Below, piece by piece: positions 1-7,056 of a stretch of 16,335 nt of DNA (positions are counted from its first letter, which is position 1; the number at the start of each line of letters is the position of its first letter). A program made the translations under genes and the position numbers. The notes below the pieces were generated by a model. That model did no database searches. It saw nothing but the letters and a program-made list of their open reading frames with translations, and had not been told where the DNA came from. This stretch comes from an uncultured Phycisphaerales bacterium (GTDB lineage: Bacteria > Planctomycetota > Phycisphaerae > WQYP01), in contig CAIPTQ010000370.1 of the NCBI GenBank assembly GCA_903868035.1, positions 1-16,335 on the forward strand, in the 5' to 3' direction.

Positions 1-105
1 CACCGGCACAACAGTGGGGGGGGGGGATTCGGGGTTGCCGGGGGGGGTGCCGGGGGAACCGATGGGGTCGGCGGCGGGGAAGGGGGATCACCTGCGGGAG
101 CGGTC
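1..105 (+). other. G-tract-rich leader at the window edge
   Basis: This stretch holds successive guanine runs on the + strand: 11 G (16-26), 4 G (31-34), 8 G (40-47), 5 G (52-56), and further runs at 64-67, 76-79 and 82-86. Four or more runs of at least four G with short loops can in principle form a G-quadruplex. Two frames are open from the window edge. Frame 2 ends in a TGA at 107-109 and could be the last 35 codons of an upstream gene. Frame 1 runs on into the metallophosphoesterase frame as glycine-rich translation. Neither can be confirmed because the sequence starts here. Confidence 0.5.
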
Positions 106-264
106 ATGAATTCTGATACCCAAAAAGCGAAGCAAGTTCCAAACGCCAACCAGCCGTGGATGCACCAGTATACGCCGAGGGTGGGGGGTAGTTACACCTT
201 TGGCGAAAGGCGGATGGTTTCGGTTATCCTGAGCCGTCCAGTTCCCACGAGGAAGAAGCGACGC

Positions 265-756
265 ATGCTACTGGCCCTGTTAGCTGACACGCACGATAAC
301 GCCCACAGCACGCGGGCGGCGCTGGAGTTGCTGGCGCCGCACCATCCGGCGGCATATTTGCATGCCGGGGATTTGGTGGATGCCCAGATGCTGACATGGT
401 TCGCGGGGCTGGGGGCGTTTCACTTTGTGTTCGGGAACAACGAGTTTGACCATGCGGCGATCCGCGCGGCGGCGCTGGCGTACGATCTGCACTGCTACGG
501 AACTGTGGCGGACTTGACGTTCGCGGGACAGCGCGTGGCGCTGCTGCACGGGCACGATTGGGATCTGCTGCACAAGCTGGCGCTGAGCGGGGAATATGCA
601 TACGTAGTGCATGGCCACACGCACGTGCGGCGGGATGAGCGGGTGGGCAAGACGCGGATCATCAACCCCGGGGCGCTGCACCGGGCGAAGACGCGGTCGG
701 TGGCGCTGCTGGATGTGGCGACGGATGAACTGCGGTTTTTGGAAGTGCCGGCATAG
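265..756 (+). CDS. YfcE/MJ0936-type metallophosphoesterase
   Basis: The 163-residue product carries the full set of calcineurin-like phosphoesterase metal motifs: DTH (residues 8-10), GD (35-36), GNNE (57-60), HGHD (95-98) and HGHTH (116-120), followed by the NPG turn (134-136) typical of the YfcE/MJ0936 branch. Members are small cytoplasmic dimetal phosphodiesterases; the natural substrate cannot be told from sequence. I chose the ATG at 265 because the family begins directly with the first beta strand (MLLALLADTH) and a GAGGAAG ribosome-binding site sits at 249-255. The frame stays open upstream to an ATG at 106 and beyond, but the extra 53 residues are low-complexity and not family-like. 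A weak promoter candidate is TTGGCG (200-205) with TATCCT (225-230). The gene is convergent with the next one, with only 6 bases between stop codons. Confidence 0.88.
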   Translation: MLLALLADTHDNAHSTRAALELLAPHHPAAYLHAGDLVDAQMLTWFAGLGAFHFVFGNNEFDHAAIRAAALAYDLHCYGTVADLTFAGQRVALLHGHDWDLLHKLALSGEYAYVVHGHTHVRRDERVGKTRIINPGALHRAKTRSVALLDVATDELRFLEVPA

Positions 757-762
757 TTCAGA

Positions 763-1878
763 TTATTTCGCCGGAGGATCGTCCCAGATACGCACCTTGC
801 CATCGTCCCAGAAGGTGACGAGCCATTTCGGATCGCGCACGTACACCGCCTCGCTGGCGCCCTGGGCGCCGCCGTCGAGGGTGAAGGCGGTTTTGCCGGT
901 GTGGGCGTGCAGGAGTCGCACGCCGTCCTTGTCGGCCACGGCCAGGGCGGCGCTGTCGGCACTGAAGGAGAGGCTTTGGGCCTCCTTGACGCCCTGACTC
1001 CACAGCAGCGTCCCGGAGGCCACGTCGAACACTTCCATGTTTGCGGCACCCGCCGCCGCCAGCAACTTGCCATCGGGGCTGAACGCCAGGGTCTGACTTC
1101 CGCCCTGGGAAGCAAAGGCCTTGAGTTCCTTGCCGCTGGTGTCCCACAATTTCAGGTCCGTGCCGGAGATCGCCAGCATATTGCCGTCCGGACTGAATGC
1201 GGCGGCACTCACTGGCGGCGGGAATTTCGCGAGCGTCGCGCCGGCGAAGTTCAGCAGTTGGTTGCAACCCAGGAAGGTCGCGCCATCCGGCGCGGGAACA
1301 AAATACGTCGCACCGCCGAGTTTTTGTTCTTTGAGCTTGGCCCGCGTCTGGGCGTTGAACAGCCGGAACATGCCCTGGATATCCACACTGGCGATCGTTT
1401 TTCCATCGGGCGAGAACAGCGCGGCCATGACCGTGGCGTTATGCGGGATGTCGGCGACCTGTTTGCGGGTGGGGATGTCAAGCAGCAACAAATCGCCCAT
1501 GCCAGAGGGCGAGGCGGCCGCGGCGATTTGCTGATCGGGGCTGACGGCCAGGGACGTCACAAATATCGGAATGGGAATGCTCGTCGGCAGGGCGCCATCC
1601 TTGATGTCCCAGATGCCCACTTGGATCTGGCCCCGGGCGATCAAAGTTGCACCGTGGTTCAGGACCATTGCCGAGGACCAAGTGTCCGGCGTGGTTTTCA
1701 CCGTCTCCATCACGATCCGGGGCACGAGGGGCTTGTTGGGATCCACAGCGGGGGTGGGTGCCGGCGGCTTGCCGCAACTCGCCAGCAGCGCCCAGGCGGC
1801 GATTGCCGCGCCCCGCGCGGTCATCCGGGCCCAATGCCGCGTCTGGCCGCCAGCGTCGCTATCAACCTTGTTGGTCAT
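763..1878 (-). CDS. WD40-like beta-propeller lipoprotein
   Basis: The 371-residue product starts at an ATG preceded by a strong GAGGAGG site (1886-1892, spacing 7). A signal peptide with a hydrophobic stretch (about residues 23-34) ends in the lipobox L-A-S-C, with the lipidated cysteine at residue 35, so it is probably anchored in a membrane facing the periplasm. After a proline-rich linker come about five or six beta-propeller-type repeats, recognised by recurring FSPDG/FSADS turns and terminal LKLWD, MEVFD or VRIWD strands. Such repeats are binding scaffolds, and no catalytic residues are visible. A longer frame to an ATG at 1938 exists, but that start has no comparable ribosome-binding site. 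Partner and ligand are unknown. The gene is divergent from nuoD. Confidence 0.82.
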   Translation of the reverse strand: MTNKVDSDAGGQTRHWARMTARGAAIAAWALLASCGKPPAPTPAVDPNKPLVPRIVMETVKTTPDTWSSAMVLNHGATLIARGQIQVGIWDIKDGALPTSIPIPIFVTSLAVSPDQQIAAAASPSGMGDLLLLDIPTRKQVADIPHNATVMAALFSPDGKTIASVDIQGMFRLFNAQTRAKLKEQKLGGATYFVPAPDGATFLGCNQLLNFAGATLAKFPPPVSAAAFSPDGNMLAISGTDLKLWDTSGKELKAFASQGGSQTLAFSPDGKLLAAAGAANMEVFDVASGTLLWSQGVKEAQSLSFSADSAALAVADKDGVRLLHAHTGKTAFTLDGGAQGASEAVYVRDPKWLVTFWDDGKVRIWDDPPAK

Positions 1879-1916
1879 GGAAAAGCCTCCTCGCAAATGA
1901 CTTGTCTGGGCTACAA

Positions 1917-1945
1917 TTGATACCCGCCGCATCAACAACCGTCAA
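1917..1945 (-). promoter_or_regulatory. Candidate sigma70-type promoter of the WD40 lipoprotein gene
   Basis: On the - strand a TTGACG -35 box (1940-1945) is followed after 17 bases by TATCAA (1917-1922). The predicted transcript would start about 30 bases before the GAGGAGG site. Near-ideal boxes and spacing make this one of the better promoter candidates here. Confidence 0.55.
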
Positions 1946-2008
1946 ACCCTGCGTGCGGGTTGGATGCCCATGCCCATCCGCCCCGTTGCCCCCATGGTCA
2001 AATCACGC

Positions 2009-2036
2009 TTGTCCGGCCTCGCCCCGACGGTATGAT
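2009..2036 (+). promoter_or_regulatory. Candidate promoter of the nuoDEF block
   Basis: TTGTCC (2009-2014) and TATGAT (2031-2036) are 16 bases apart and lie about 75 bases before the nuoD start. The 233-base divergent spacer (1879-2111) therefore appears to hold one promoter for each direction. No operator palindrome was recognised in it. Confidence 0.42.
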
Positions 2037-2111
2037 GACTTTATCGCCACACTCGGGAAACGCCCGCTCTTTCCCGCAAGTGCGGCATGGTCACCATCCG
2101 GAGCCCAACCG

Positions 2112-3395
2112 ATGGCCTTTACGCTTGAAAAGGGAGTCCAGCAGCTTCTCGTGGAGAACCCGCTGGCCACGCCCATACTGTCGTCCGACGACAACCTCTG
2201 GACGCTCAACTTCGGGCCCCAGCATCCGGCGACGCACACGACCATACGGCTGGTGCTGGAGCTTGACGGCGAGCGGGTGGTGCGGTGCGTGCCGATCATC
2301 GGGTATCTGCATTCGGGGTTTGAGAAAAATGCCGAGGTTCTGAATTACAACCAGTACGCGACGATTGTGGATCGGATGGATTACATCTCGCCGATCGCCA
2401 ATGAGATCGCGTGGTTCCGGGCGGCCGAGAAGCTCTTCGACATTCAGCTCACGCCCCGCTGCACGGTGCTGCGGACGATTCTGGGGGAGCTGGGGCGGTT
2501 GCAGAATCACCTGCTGTGTGTGGGGGCGGCGGCGCTGGACCTGGGGGCGTTCACGGCGTTCCTCTTCGGCTTCAACGAACGCGAGGCGATCAACGATATC
2601 ATCGAGTATGTCTCCGGCAGCCGCTTCCATCCGTCGTACTTCCGGGTGGGCGGGGTGATGAAGGACATCGACGACGCCGTTTTCATCAAGCTGGTCAAGA
2701 AGTTCGTCGATGGGACGCTGCCCAAGGCCATCGATGACATCGAAATCCTGCTCAACCGCAACCGCATTTTCCTGGACCGCACGCAGGGCGTCAGCGCGGT
2801 GACCACGGAGGAGGCGATCAACTGGTCGATGTCGGGGCCGCTGGCCCGTGCCGCCGGCGTGCTGCGGGACGTGCGGAAGGATGATCCATATCTGTGCTTT
2901 GCGGACAACTGGGACGGCCAGGGGGCCAAGGCGGTGGAGTTCAAGGTGCCGATCATGAAGACGGGGGACTGCCTGGCCCGCTATCTGGTGCGGCTGGAGG
3001 AGATGAAGCAGGCGATGGGGATTATCCGGCAGCTCATCGACAAAATTCCCGGCGGGCCGGTGAATGTGGCGGTGGAGGGGAAGGAGATTCTGCCGCCCAA
3101 GTCGCAGACGTACGGCAGCATCGAGGGGCTGATCCAGCACTTTGAGATGATTATGACCAACCGGGGGTTTGAGCCGGCGAAGGGCGAGGTGTACGGGTGC
3201 TGCGAGACGAGCAACGGCGAACTGGGGTATTACATTGTGTCGGACGGCGGGCCGGTGCCGTGGCGGGCGCGGACGCGGCCGCCGTCGTTCATTCATCTGT
3301 CGATTTTGCCCAAGATGATCGAAGGGCACATGATAAGCGACGTGGTGGCGGTGCTGGGGAGTTTGAACATCATTGCCGCCGAATTGGATCGGTAA
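2112..3395 (+). CDS. nuoD: NADH-quinone oxidoreductase subunit D (Complex I 49-kDa subunit)
   Basis: The 427-residue product is the NuoD/49-kDa subunit, which with NuoB forms the quinone-binding chamber at the junction of the peripheral and membrane arms. Family landmarks are visible: NFGPQHPATH near residue 35, GYLHSGFEKNAE with the DRMDYISP segment after it, and the C-terminal PPSFIHLSILPKMIEGH leading to a terminal ELDR. The length matches the family. The ATG at 2112 has GGAG at 2100-2103 (spacing 8); the frame is open further upstream, but that translation is not NuoD-like and crosses the divergent promoters. The codon style favours G-ending triplets, in clear contrast to nuoF. nuoE follows after 43 bases. 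nuoC is not upstream, so the usual nuoA-N order is broken. Confidence 0.96.
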   Translation: MAFTLEKGVQQLLVENPLATPILSSDDNLWTLNFGPQHPATHTTIRLVLELDGERVVRCVPIIGYLHSGFEKNAEVLNYNQYATIVDRMDYISPIANEIAWFRAAEKLFDIQLTPRCTVLRTILGELGRLQNHLLCVGAAALDLGAFTAFLFGFNEREAINDIIEYVSGSRFHPSYFRVGGVMKDIDDAVFIKLVKKFVDGTLPKAIDDIEILLNRNRIFLDRTQGVSAVTTEEAINWSMSGPLARAAGVLRDVRKDDPYLCFADNWDGQGAKAVEFKVPIMKTGDCLARYLVRLEEMKQAMGIIRQLIDKIPGGPVNVAVEGKEILPPKSQTYGSIEGLIQHFEMIMTNRGFEPAKGEVYGCCETSNGELGYYIVSDGGPVPWRARTRPPSFIHLSILPKMIEGHMISDVVAVLGSLNIIAAELDR

Positions 3396-3410
3396 CCATT
3401 GTCTCTTGGA

Positions 3411-3430
3411 TTCTGACTTCTGACTTCTCG
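3411..3430 (+). repeat. Short heptamer repeat before nuoE
   Basis: TTCTGAC occurs twice in tandem (3411-3424), followed by the related TTCTCGA. The repeat fills the nuoD-nuoE spacer and runs into the nuoE ribosome-binding site. The heptamer CTTCTGA read across the junction also occurs in the larger array before the SecA-like gene. Confidence 0.6.
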
Positions 3431-3438
3431 AGGAATTC

Positions 3439-4002
3439 ATGGCTTGGATCGTGCAAAATCGCCTGCAACCGTATCATTCGACACGGACGGAGCCGTACAT
3501 CACCGACGCCATCCGCAAGGAGATCGTCGAAAAATACTTCCCCCGCTATCCGCGCAAGCAGGCGGCGCTGCTGCCGCTGTTCCACCTCATCATGCACGAG
3601 TATGGCTTCATCGCCCCGCAGGCCATCGACGAAGCCGCCGCGCTCCTGGAGCTCACCCCCGCCGCCGTCCAGGATGCCGCCTCCTTCTACGAGGAGTTCC
3701 GCTTCGAGCCCACCGGCAAGTACGTGGTCAACGTCTGCCGGTCCATCGCCTGCGAACTCTCCGGCCACGAGCAAATCCTCCAGCGCATCAAGGAGGTTTT
3801 CGGGATCGAGAATTTCGAAACCACCGACGACGGCATGATCACGCTGTTCGAGGTGGAATGCCTGGGCCTGTGCGAAAAAGCCCCGGCGGCGCTGATCAAT
3901 GGGGAAATACACGGGCCGCTGACGGCGGACAGCATCGTGCAAACGCTCCGAAATTTGCCAAGAGATCTGCCGCATTCTCTCGGCGACGGGCAGGGACGTT
4001 GA
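3439..4002 (+). CDS. nuoE: NADH-quinone oxidoreductase subunit E (24-kDa, 2Fe-2S)
   Basis: The 187-residue product is the thioredoxin-fold 2Fe-2S subunit of the NADH dehydrogenase module, which binds NuoF. The four cluster ligands are visible as C100-x4-C105 and C141-x3-C145 (VCRSIAC and ECLGLCEKAP). The N-terminal helical part (about 20-85) also fits the family, for example LFHLIMHEYGFI and ASFYEEFRF. The start has a GAGG site at 3430-3433. The 3' end is followed 10 bases later by a PIN toxin gene rather than by nuoF, which begins about 900 bases downstream. The last roughly 15 residues are unconserved in character. Complex I location is the cytoplasmic side of the inner membrane. Confidence 0.95.
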   Translation: MAWIVQNRLQPYHSTRTEPYITDAIRKEIVEKYFPRYPRKQAALLPLFHLIMHEYGFIAPQAIDEAAALLELTPAAVQDAASFYEEFRFEPTGKYVVNVCRSIACELSGHEQILQRIKEVFGIENFETTDDGMITLFEVECLGLCEKAPAALINGEIHGPLTADSIVQTLRNLPRDLPHSLGDGQGR

Positions 4003-4012
4003 GTGACTGAAC

Positions 4013-4498
4013 ATGACCACGGTGATGAAAAGCATTTATTTGGAAACTTCCATTTTCAGCTTCCTTTGTGCTGAGCCTTCCATGGTGCTCGTGACGGCCG
4101 CCCGGCAACGAGATACCCATAACTGGTGGAATCATCAGCGGATGAAGTACCGTGTCTTCACTTCCAGTGAAGTTCTGGTCGAGGCGGAAGACGGAGACAC
4201 GGAATTCGCATCCAAACGGATCGCGTTGATCGCAGGATTGGACCGGGTTGAGGCTATTCCCGCCGATCGTGAACTGGGGATGGAATTTTTGGCGCAACGG
4301 CTTATCCCTCGAAAAGCGGAGGTCGATGCAGTTCACCTTGCCATCGCCATCCGCTTCAAGGCCGACATATTGCTCACGTGGAATTTGAAGCATCTGGCCA
4401 ATCCTACGACGCTTCCTTTCGTGTATGATTATTTGCGGCAATCCGGTCGGCACCGGCCTATCATCACCACGCCATCCGACCTACTGGGATCTCAATAA
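4013..4498 (+). CDS. PIN-domain ribonuclease toxin, VapC-like (copy 1)
   Basis: The 161-residue product has a PIN-domain layout: YLETSIFSFL at 9-18 (Glu11 in place of the usual first Asp), an acidic patch around Glu53-Glu57, VDAVHLAIA with Asp105, and DILLTWN with Asp118 and Asn124, then HLANP. PIN toxins of VapBC-type systems cleave structured RNAs such as tRNA with Mg2+ or Mn2+; the target here is unknown. It resembles the second PIN protein at 7057-7554 along its whole length, so the two are paralogues. Translation could begin at 4013 (weak GAGTGA at 4001-4006) or at the ATG at 4025, which gives the commoner MKSIYLETS beginning. Codon use is less GC-biased than in nuoF, in line with acquisition. 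A partner ORF follows 13 bases downstream. Confidence 0.85.
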   Translation: MTTVMKSIYLETSIFSFLCAEPSMVLVTAARQRDTHNWWNHQRMKYRVFTSSEVLVEAEDGDTEFASKRIALIAGLDRVEAIPADRELGMEFLAQRLIPRKAEVDAVHLAIAIRFKADILLTWNLKHLANPTTLPFVYDYLRQSGRHRPIITTPSDLLGSQ

Positions 4499-4511
4499 CA
4501 AGGAGCGAAAA

Positions 4512-4682
4512 GTGAAAGAAGACCCAATTATGCAGGAGCTTCGCCAAGTGCGGCGAAAACTGCTCAAAGAAGCAGGTGGAGATTTGGGGAGACTCCTGGA
4601 AAATTCAAACCGGCGCGCCAAAGTCATCTTGGCCAACTATCACCAGAAACAGCATCCAAAGTCCGCCAAGGCAGCGCCATGA
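4512..4682 (+). CDS. Small antitoxin-like protein, DPI-x-E-E family (copy 1, GTG start)
   Basis: This 56-residue ORF starts with GTG, chosen because an AAGGAG site lies at 4500-4505 with 6-base spacing; an internal ATG at residue 7 has no site as good. The N-terminus (KEDPIMQELRQVRRKL) matches the other two small proteins at 4708-4890 and 7535-7732: a DPI core, then an amphipathic helix with alternating acidic and basic residues, and a basic tail. Its place directly behind a PIN toxin suggests it is the cognate antitoxin. I know no characterised function for the family. The stop overlaps an ATG (ATGA at 4679-4682) that opens a ten-codon mini-ORF leading to the next gene. Confidence 0.65.
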   Translation: MKEDPIMQELRQVRRKLLKEAGGDLGRLLENSNRRAKVILANYHQKQHPKSAKAAP

Positions 4683-4707
4683 AATTGGCGCTTTTTGAGG
4701 ATCGCCC

Positions 4708-4890
4708 ATGAAATTCGACCCGATTCTTGAAGAGGTGTGGGAGGCCAAGGATGAGCTTGCGCGCCGATTCGATTATGATATGCACCGTATGGCAGAACAT
4801 TTCCGAAGTGTGGAGAAGGGCATGACGCGAATAAGTGATGTCACTTCCGTCCGCAAATCGCATCGTCGTAAATTCGTTACAAAGCACTGA
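4708..4890 (+). CDS. Small antitoxin-like protein, DPI-x-E-E family (copy 2, no toxin of its own)
   Basis: This 60-residue ORF has a GAGG site at 4697-4700 with 7-base spacing. Its N-terminus (FDPILEEVWEAKDEL followed by RRFDYDMHRMAEHFR) belongs to the same family as copies 1 and 3 and is closer to copy 3 in the F-x-Y-D segment. The C-terminus is basic (KSHRRKF). It has no PIN gene of its own: copy 1 and its PIN gene lie upstream, and nuoF starts 19 bases downstream. It could be a second antitoxin for the same toxin, a leftover of a decayed module, or an independent regulator. The assignment as an antitoxin is inference from position and similarity. Confidence 0.62.
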   Translation: MKFDPILEEVWEAKDELARRFDYDMHRMAEHFRSVEKGMTRISDVTSVRKSHRRKFVTKH

Positions 4891-4909
4891 TCCCGTCGAG
4901 GTCCCCCCC

Positions 4910-6217
4910 ATGCCCTATTCCGCCCCCGTCCTCCTCAAACGCATCCCCGCCGACCCCGCCCGGCGCCGGCTCGTCCGCTATGCCGACTATATCGCCACCG
5001 GCGGCTACGTCTCCTACCGCAAGGCCCTCACCCTCCCCCCCGCCGACATCATCAAGCTCGTCCAGGACTCCGGCCTCCGCGGCCGCGGCGGCGCCGGCTT
5101 CCCCTGCGGCATCAAGTGGACCTTCCTCCCCAAGGATCTCCACCCGCGCTACCTCACCGTCAACTTTGACGAATCCGAACCCGCCACCTTCAAGGACCGC
5201 TACCTCTCCGACTACGACCCCCACGTCATCCTCGAAGGCATCGCCATCGCCGCCTTCGCCAATTCCATCGCCACCAGCTACATCTACATCCGCGGCGAAT
5301 ACCACGCCCAGGCCCGCATCATGGAAGACGCCATCCAGGAAGCCTATGCCGCCGGCATCTTCGGCACCAAACATCCCGGCACCGACATCGTCCATAACTG
5401 CTACCTCCACCGCGGTGCCGGTGCTTACATCTGCGGCGAGGAAACCGGCCTCCTCGAGGCCCTCGAAGGCAAGCGCGGCTGGCCCCGCATCAAGCCCCCC
5501 TTCCCCGCCGTCGCCGGCGCCTTCGCCAAGCCCACCATCATCAACAACGTCGAAACCCTCGCCTGCCTCCCTTTCATCGTCGAACACGGCGCCCCCGCCT
5601 TCAAAGCCATGGGCACGCCCTCCTCCTCCGGCCCCAAGCTCTTCGGCCTCTCCGGCCACGTCAACCGCCCCGGCGTCTACGAAGACGAACTCGGCATCCC
5701 CATGTCCAAACTCCTCGAAAAGTACGGCGGCATCCAAGGCAAGTACAAATCCGCCTTCCACGGCGGCATCTCCATGGGTGTCCTCGGCACCGACCAATAC
5801 GACGCCCCCCTCGACTTCGACATCGGCAAAAAATATGGCGTCCTCGGCCTGGGCACCGCCTGCGTCACGGTGATGAACGACTCCACCGACATGGTCAAGG
5901 TCGCCCGCAACTGCGTCCGCTTCTACGCCCACGAATCCTGCGGCCAATGCACCCCCTGCCGCGAAGGCTCCGCCTGGATGCACAAAATGCTCAACCGCAT
6001 CCTCGAAGGCCGCGGCCGCCCCAAAGACCTCGATATGCTCATGGAACTCGCCCTTTCCCAAGGCACCATGCCCGGCACGACGATATGCGGCCTGGCGGAT
6101 GGCACCAACTGGGTCGTCAAAACCATCCTCCAGAAATTCCCCGACGACTTCAAGAAGTACATCCGCTCCGACACCGTCCAGGGTGTTGAGCTTGCGGCAG
6201 GTGGCGTGCGGATATAA
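4910..6217 (+). CDS. nuoF: NADH-quinone oxidoreductase subunit F (51-kDa, FMN and NADH binding)
   Basis: The 435-residue product is the NADH-oxidising subunit of Complex I. Visible landmarks are the FMN/NADH glycine-rich loop GRGGAGFP (58-65), the NADH-binding NFDESEPATFKDR (85-97), GAGAYICGEETGLLEALEG (170-188), and the 4Fe-4S N3 ligands in ESCGQCTPC (C344, C347, C350) plus C393 in TTICGL. Length and order fit the family. The ATG at 4910 has GAGG at 4898-4901. Electrons would pass from NADH through FMN to this cluster and onwards through NuoG, which is not in the window. Codons end almost always in C, unlike nuoD. The gene sits between two PIN/antitoxin blocks. Confidence 0.96.
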   Translation: MPYSAPVLLKRIPADPARRRLVRYADYIATGGYVSYRKALTLPPADIIKLVQDSGLRGRGGAGFPCGIKWTFLPKDLHPRYLTVNFDESEPATFKDRYLSDYDPHVILEGIAIAAFANSIATSYIYIRGEYHAQARIMEDAIQEAYAAGIFGTKHPGTDIVHNCYLHRGAGAYICGEETGLLEALEGKRGWPRIKPPFPAVAGAFAKPTIINNVETLACLPFIVEHGAPAFKAMGTPSSSGPKLFGLSGHVNRPGVYEDELGIPMSKLLEKYGGIQGKYKSAFHGGISMGVLGTDQYDAPLDFDIGKKYGVLGLGTACVTVMNDSTDMVKVARNCVRFYAHESCGQCTPCREGSAWMHKMLNRILEGRGRPKDLDMLMELALSQGTMPGTTICGLADGTNWVVKTILQKFPDDFKKYIRSDTVQGVELAAGGVRI

Positions 6218-6282
6218 GGTACGCACACAGCCCGACCTTTTATTGTTCCATCTGGCCGCGCAAGTTAACGGAGTATCCTTTC

Positions 6283-7044
6283 ATGGCGAAATTGCGGGTT
6301 CGAGAAATCCAGGCCGAAGCGATCCAAATTATTGCCGCATATCCTGGTGGAATACGTTACAGCGAGTTGGTGAAGGCCATTCTTCAGCGCCATCCAGAGA
6401 CTCCCGTCAACACGATCCACGGGTCAGTTTGGGACTTGGATAAGACGTCCCCCGATAAAGTCGCCAAGCCAAGCCGCGGCCTCTATATACCGGCCATTTC
6501 CGTCGCGTATGGTGGGCAAGTTGAAGTCGCACCACCAACATCAGCGACCAAATTTGAAGAGGAAGCTTTCTACGAACCGTTCGCGGATTATCTGAAGACG
6601 GAATTGGGCGAGGCCATCAATGCCGTGGCCGTCGGCGGTGCCAGCTTCCAGAGAAAGTGGGGAACCCCCGACGTGGTGGGGGTATATAAACCTTTGGCGT
6701 CGGACCGAATCAAATTCGATCAGGAAATTATTGCTGCCGAGGTCAAGATAGACCCCAATCAGCCGGTGGTGGCCTTCGGCCAAGCTGTTGCCTACCGGCT
6801 CTTCGCTGCCAAATGTTATGTGGTCATGCCCAAGACGATATCCGAAGATGACAAGGACCGGTTGGAGTCCTTGTGTATGCTTTTCGGAATCGGATTGGTG
6901 CTCTTTACCCCCGATCCCAAAGAGCCCGATTTCATGATCCGCGTGCGCGCTCAACGTTTCTTACCCGACATGTTCTACGTCAACGAGTTTGCCGACAGAC
7001 TCTGCAAAATCGACCCGTCGGCCTTCAATCAATTATTCGGCTAG
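6283..7044 (+). CDS. Predicted winged-helix plus PD-(D/E)XK endonuclease
   Basis: I do not recognise a named family for this 253-residue protein. Residues 7-70 look like a winged-helix DNA-binding domain (helices around EIQAEAIQIIAAYP and YSELVKAILQ, then a basic wing KPSRGLYIPA). The second half fits a PD-(D/E)XK nuclease core: acidic helix FEEEAFYEPFADYL (91-104), PDVVGV with Asp130, AAEVK with Glu153 and Lys155, and a Q-x3-Y motif (Gln167-Tyr171) as in RecB-like nucleases. A restriction- or defence-type endonuclease is the likeliest role; substrate is unknown. GGAG at 6270-6273 supports the start. It is followed after 12 bases by a PIN toxin gene and is more AT-rich and less C-biased than nuoF upstream, suggesting acquisition. 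Confidence 0.66.
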   Translation: MAKLRVREIQAEAIQIIAAYPGGIRYSELVKAILQRHPETPVNTIHGSVWDLDKTSPDKVAKPSRGLYIPAISVAYGGQVEVAPPTSATKFEEEAFYEPFADYLKTELGEAINAVAVGGASFQRKWGTPDVVGVYKPLASDRIKFDQEIIAAEVKIDPNQPVVAFGQAVAYRLFAAKCYVVMPKTISEDDKDRLESLCMLFGIGLVLFTPDPKEPDFMIRVRAQRFLPDMFYVNEFADRLCKIDPSAFNQLFG

Positions 7045-7056
7045 TGGGAGATCCTC

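Noticed and set aside
106..264. A 53-residue N-terminal extension of the metallophosphoesterase
   Set aside because: The family starts at the first beta strand, and a good ribosome-binding site precedes the ATG at 265.
1647..2111. A 155-codon N-terminal extension of nuoD
   Set aside because: The extra translation overlaps the lipoprotein gene and both divergent promoters and does not resemble NuoD. The ATG at 2112 has its own ribosome-binding site.
2091..3440. A long - strand frame opposite nuoD
   Set aside because: Its translation is H/R/P/Q-rich and motif-free, while nuoD on the + strand is certain.
4003..4909. Insertion sequence or integron carrying the PIN module
   Set aside because: No transposase or integrase gene, no terminal inverted repeats and no clear target duplication were seen at the nuoE or nuoF borders.
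4877..6226. A long - strand frame opposite nuoF
   Set aside because: Gly/Ala/Glu/Val-rich shadow of nuoF with no family motifs.
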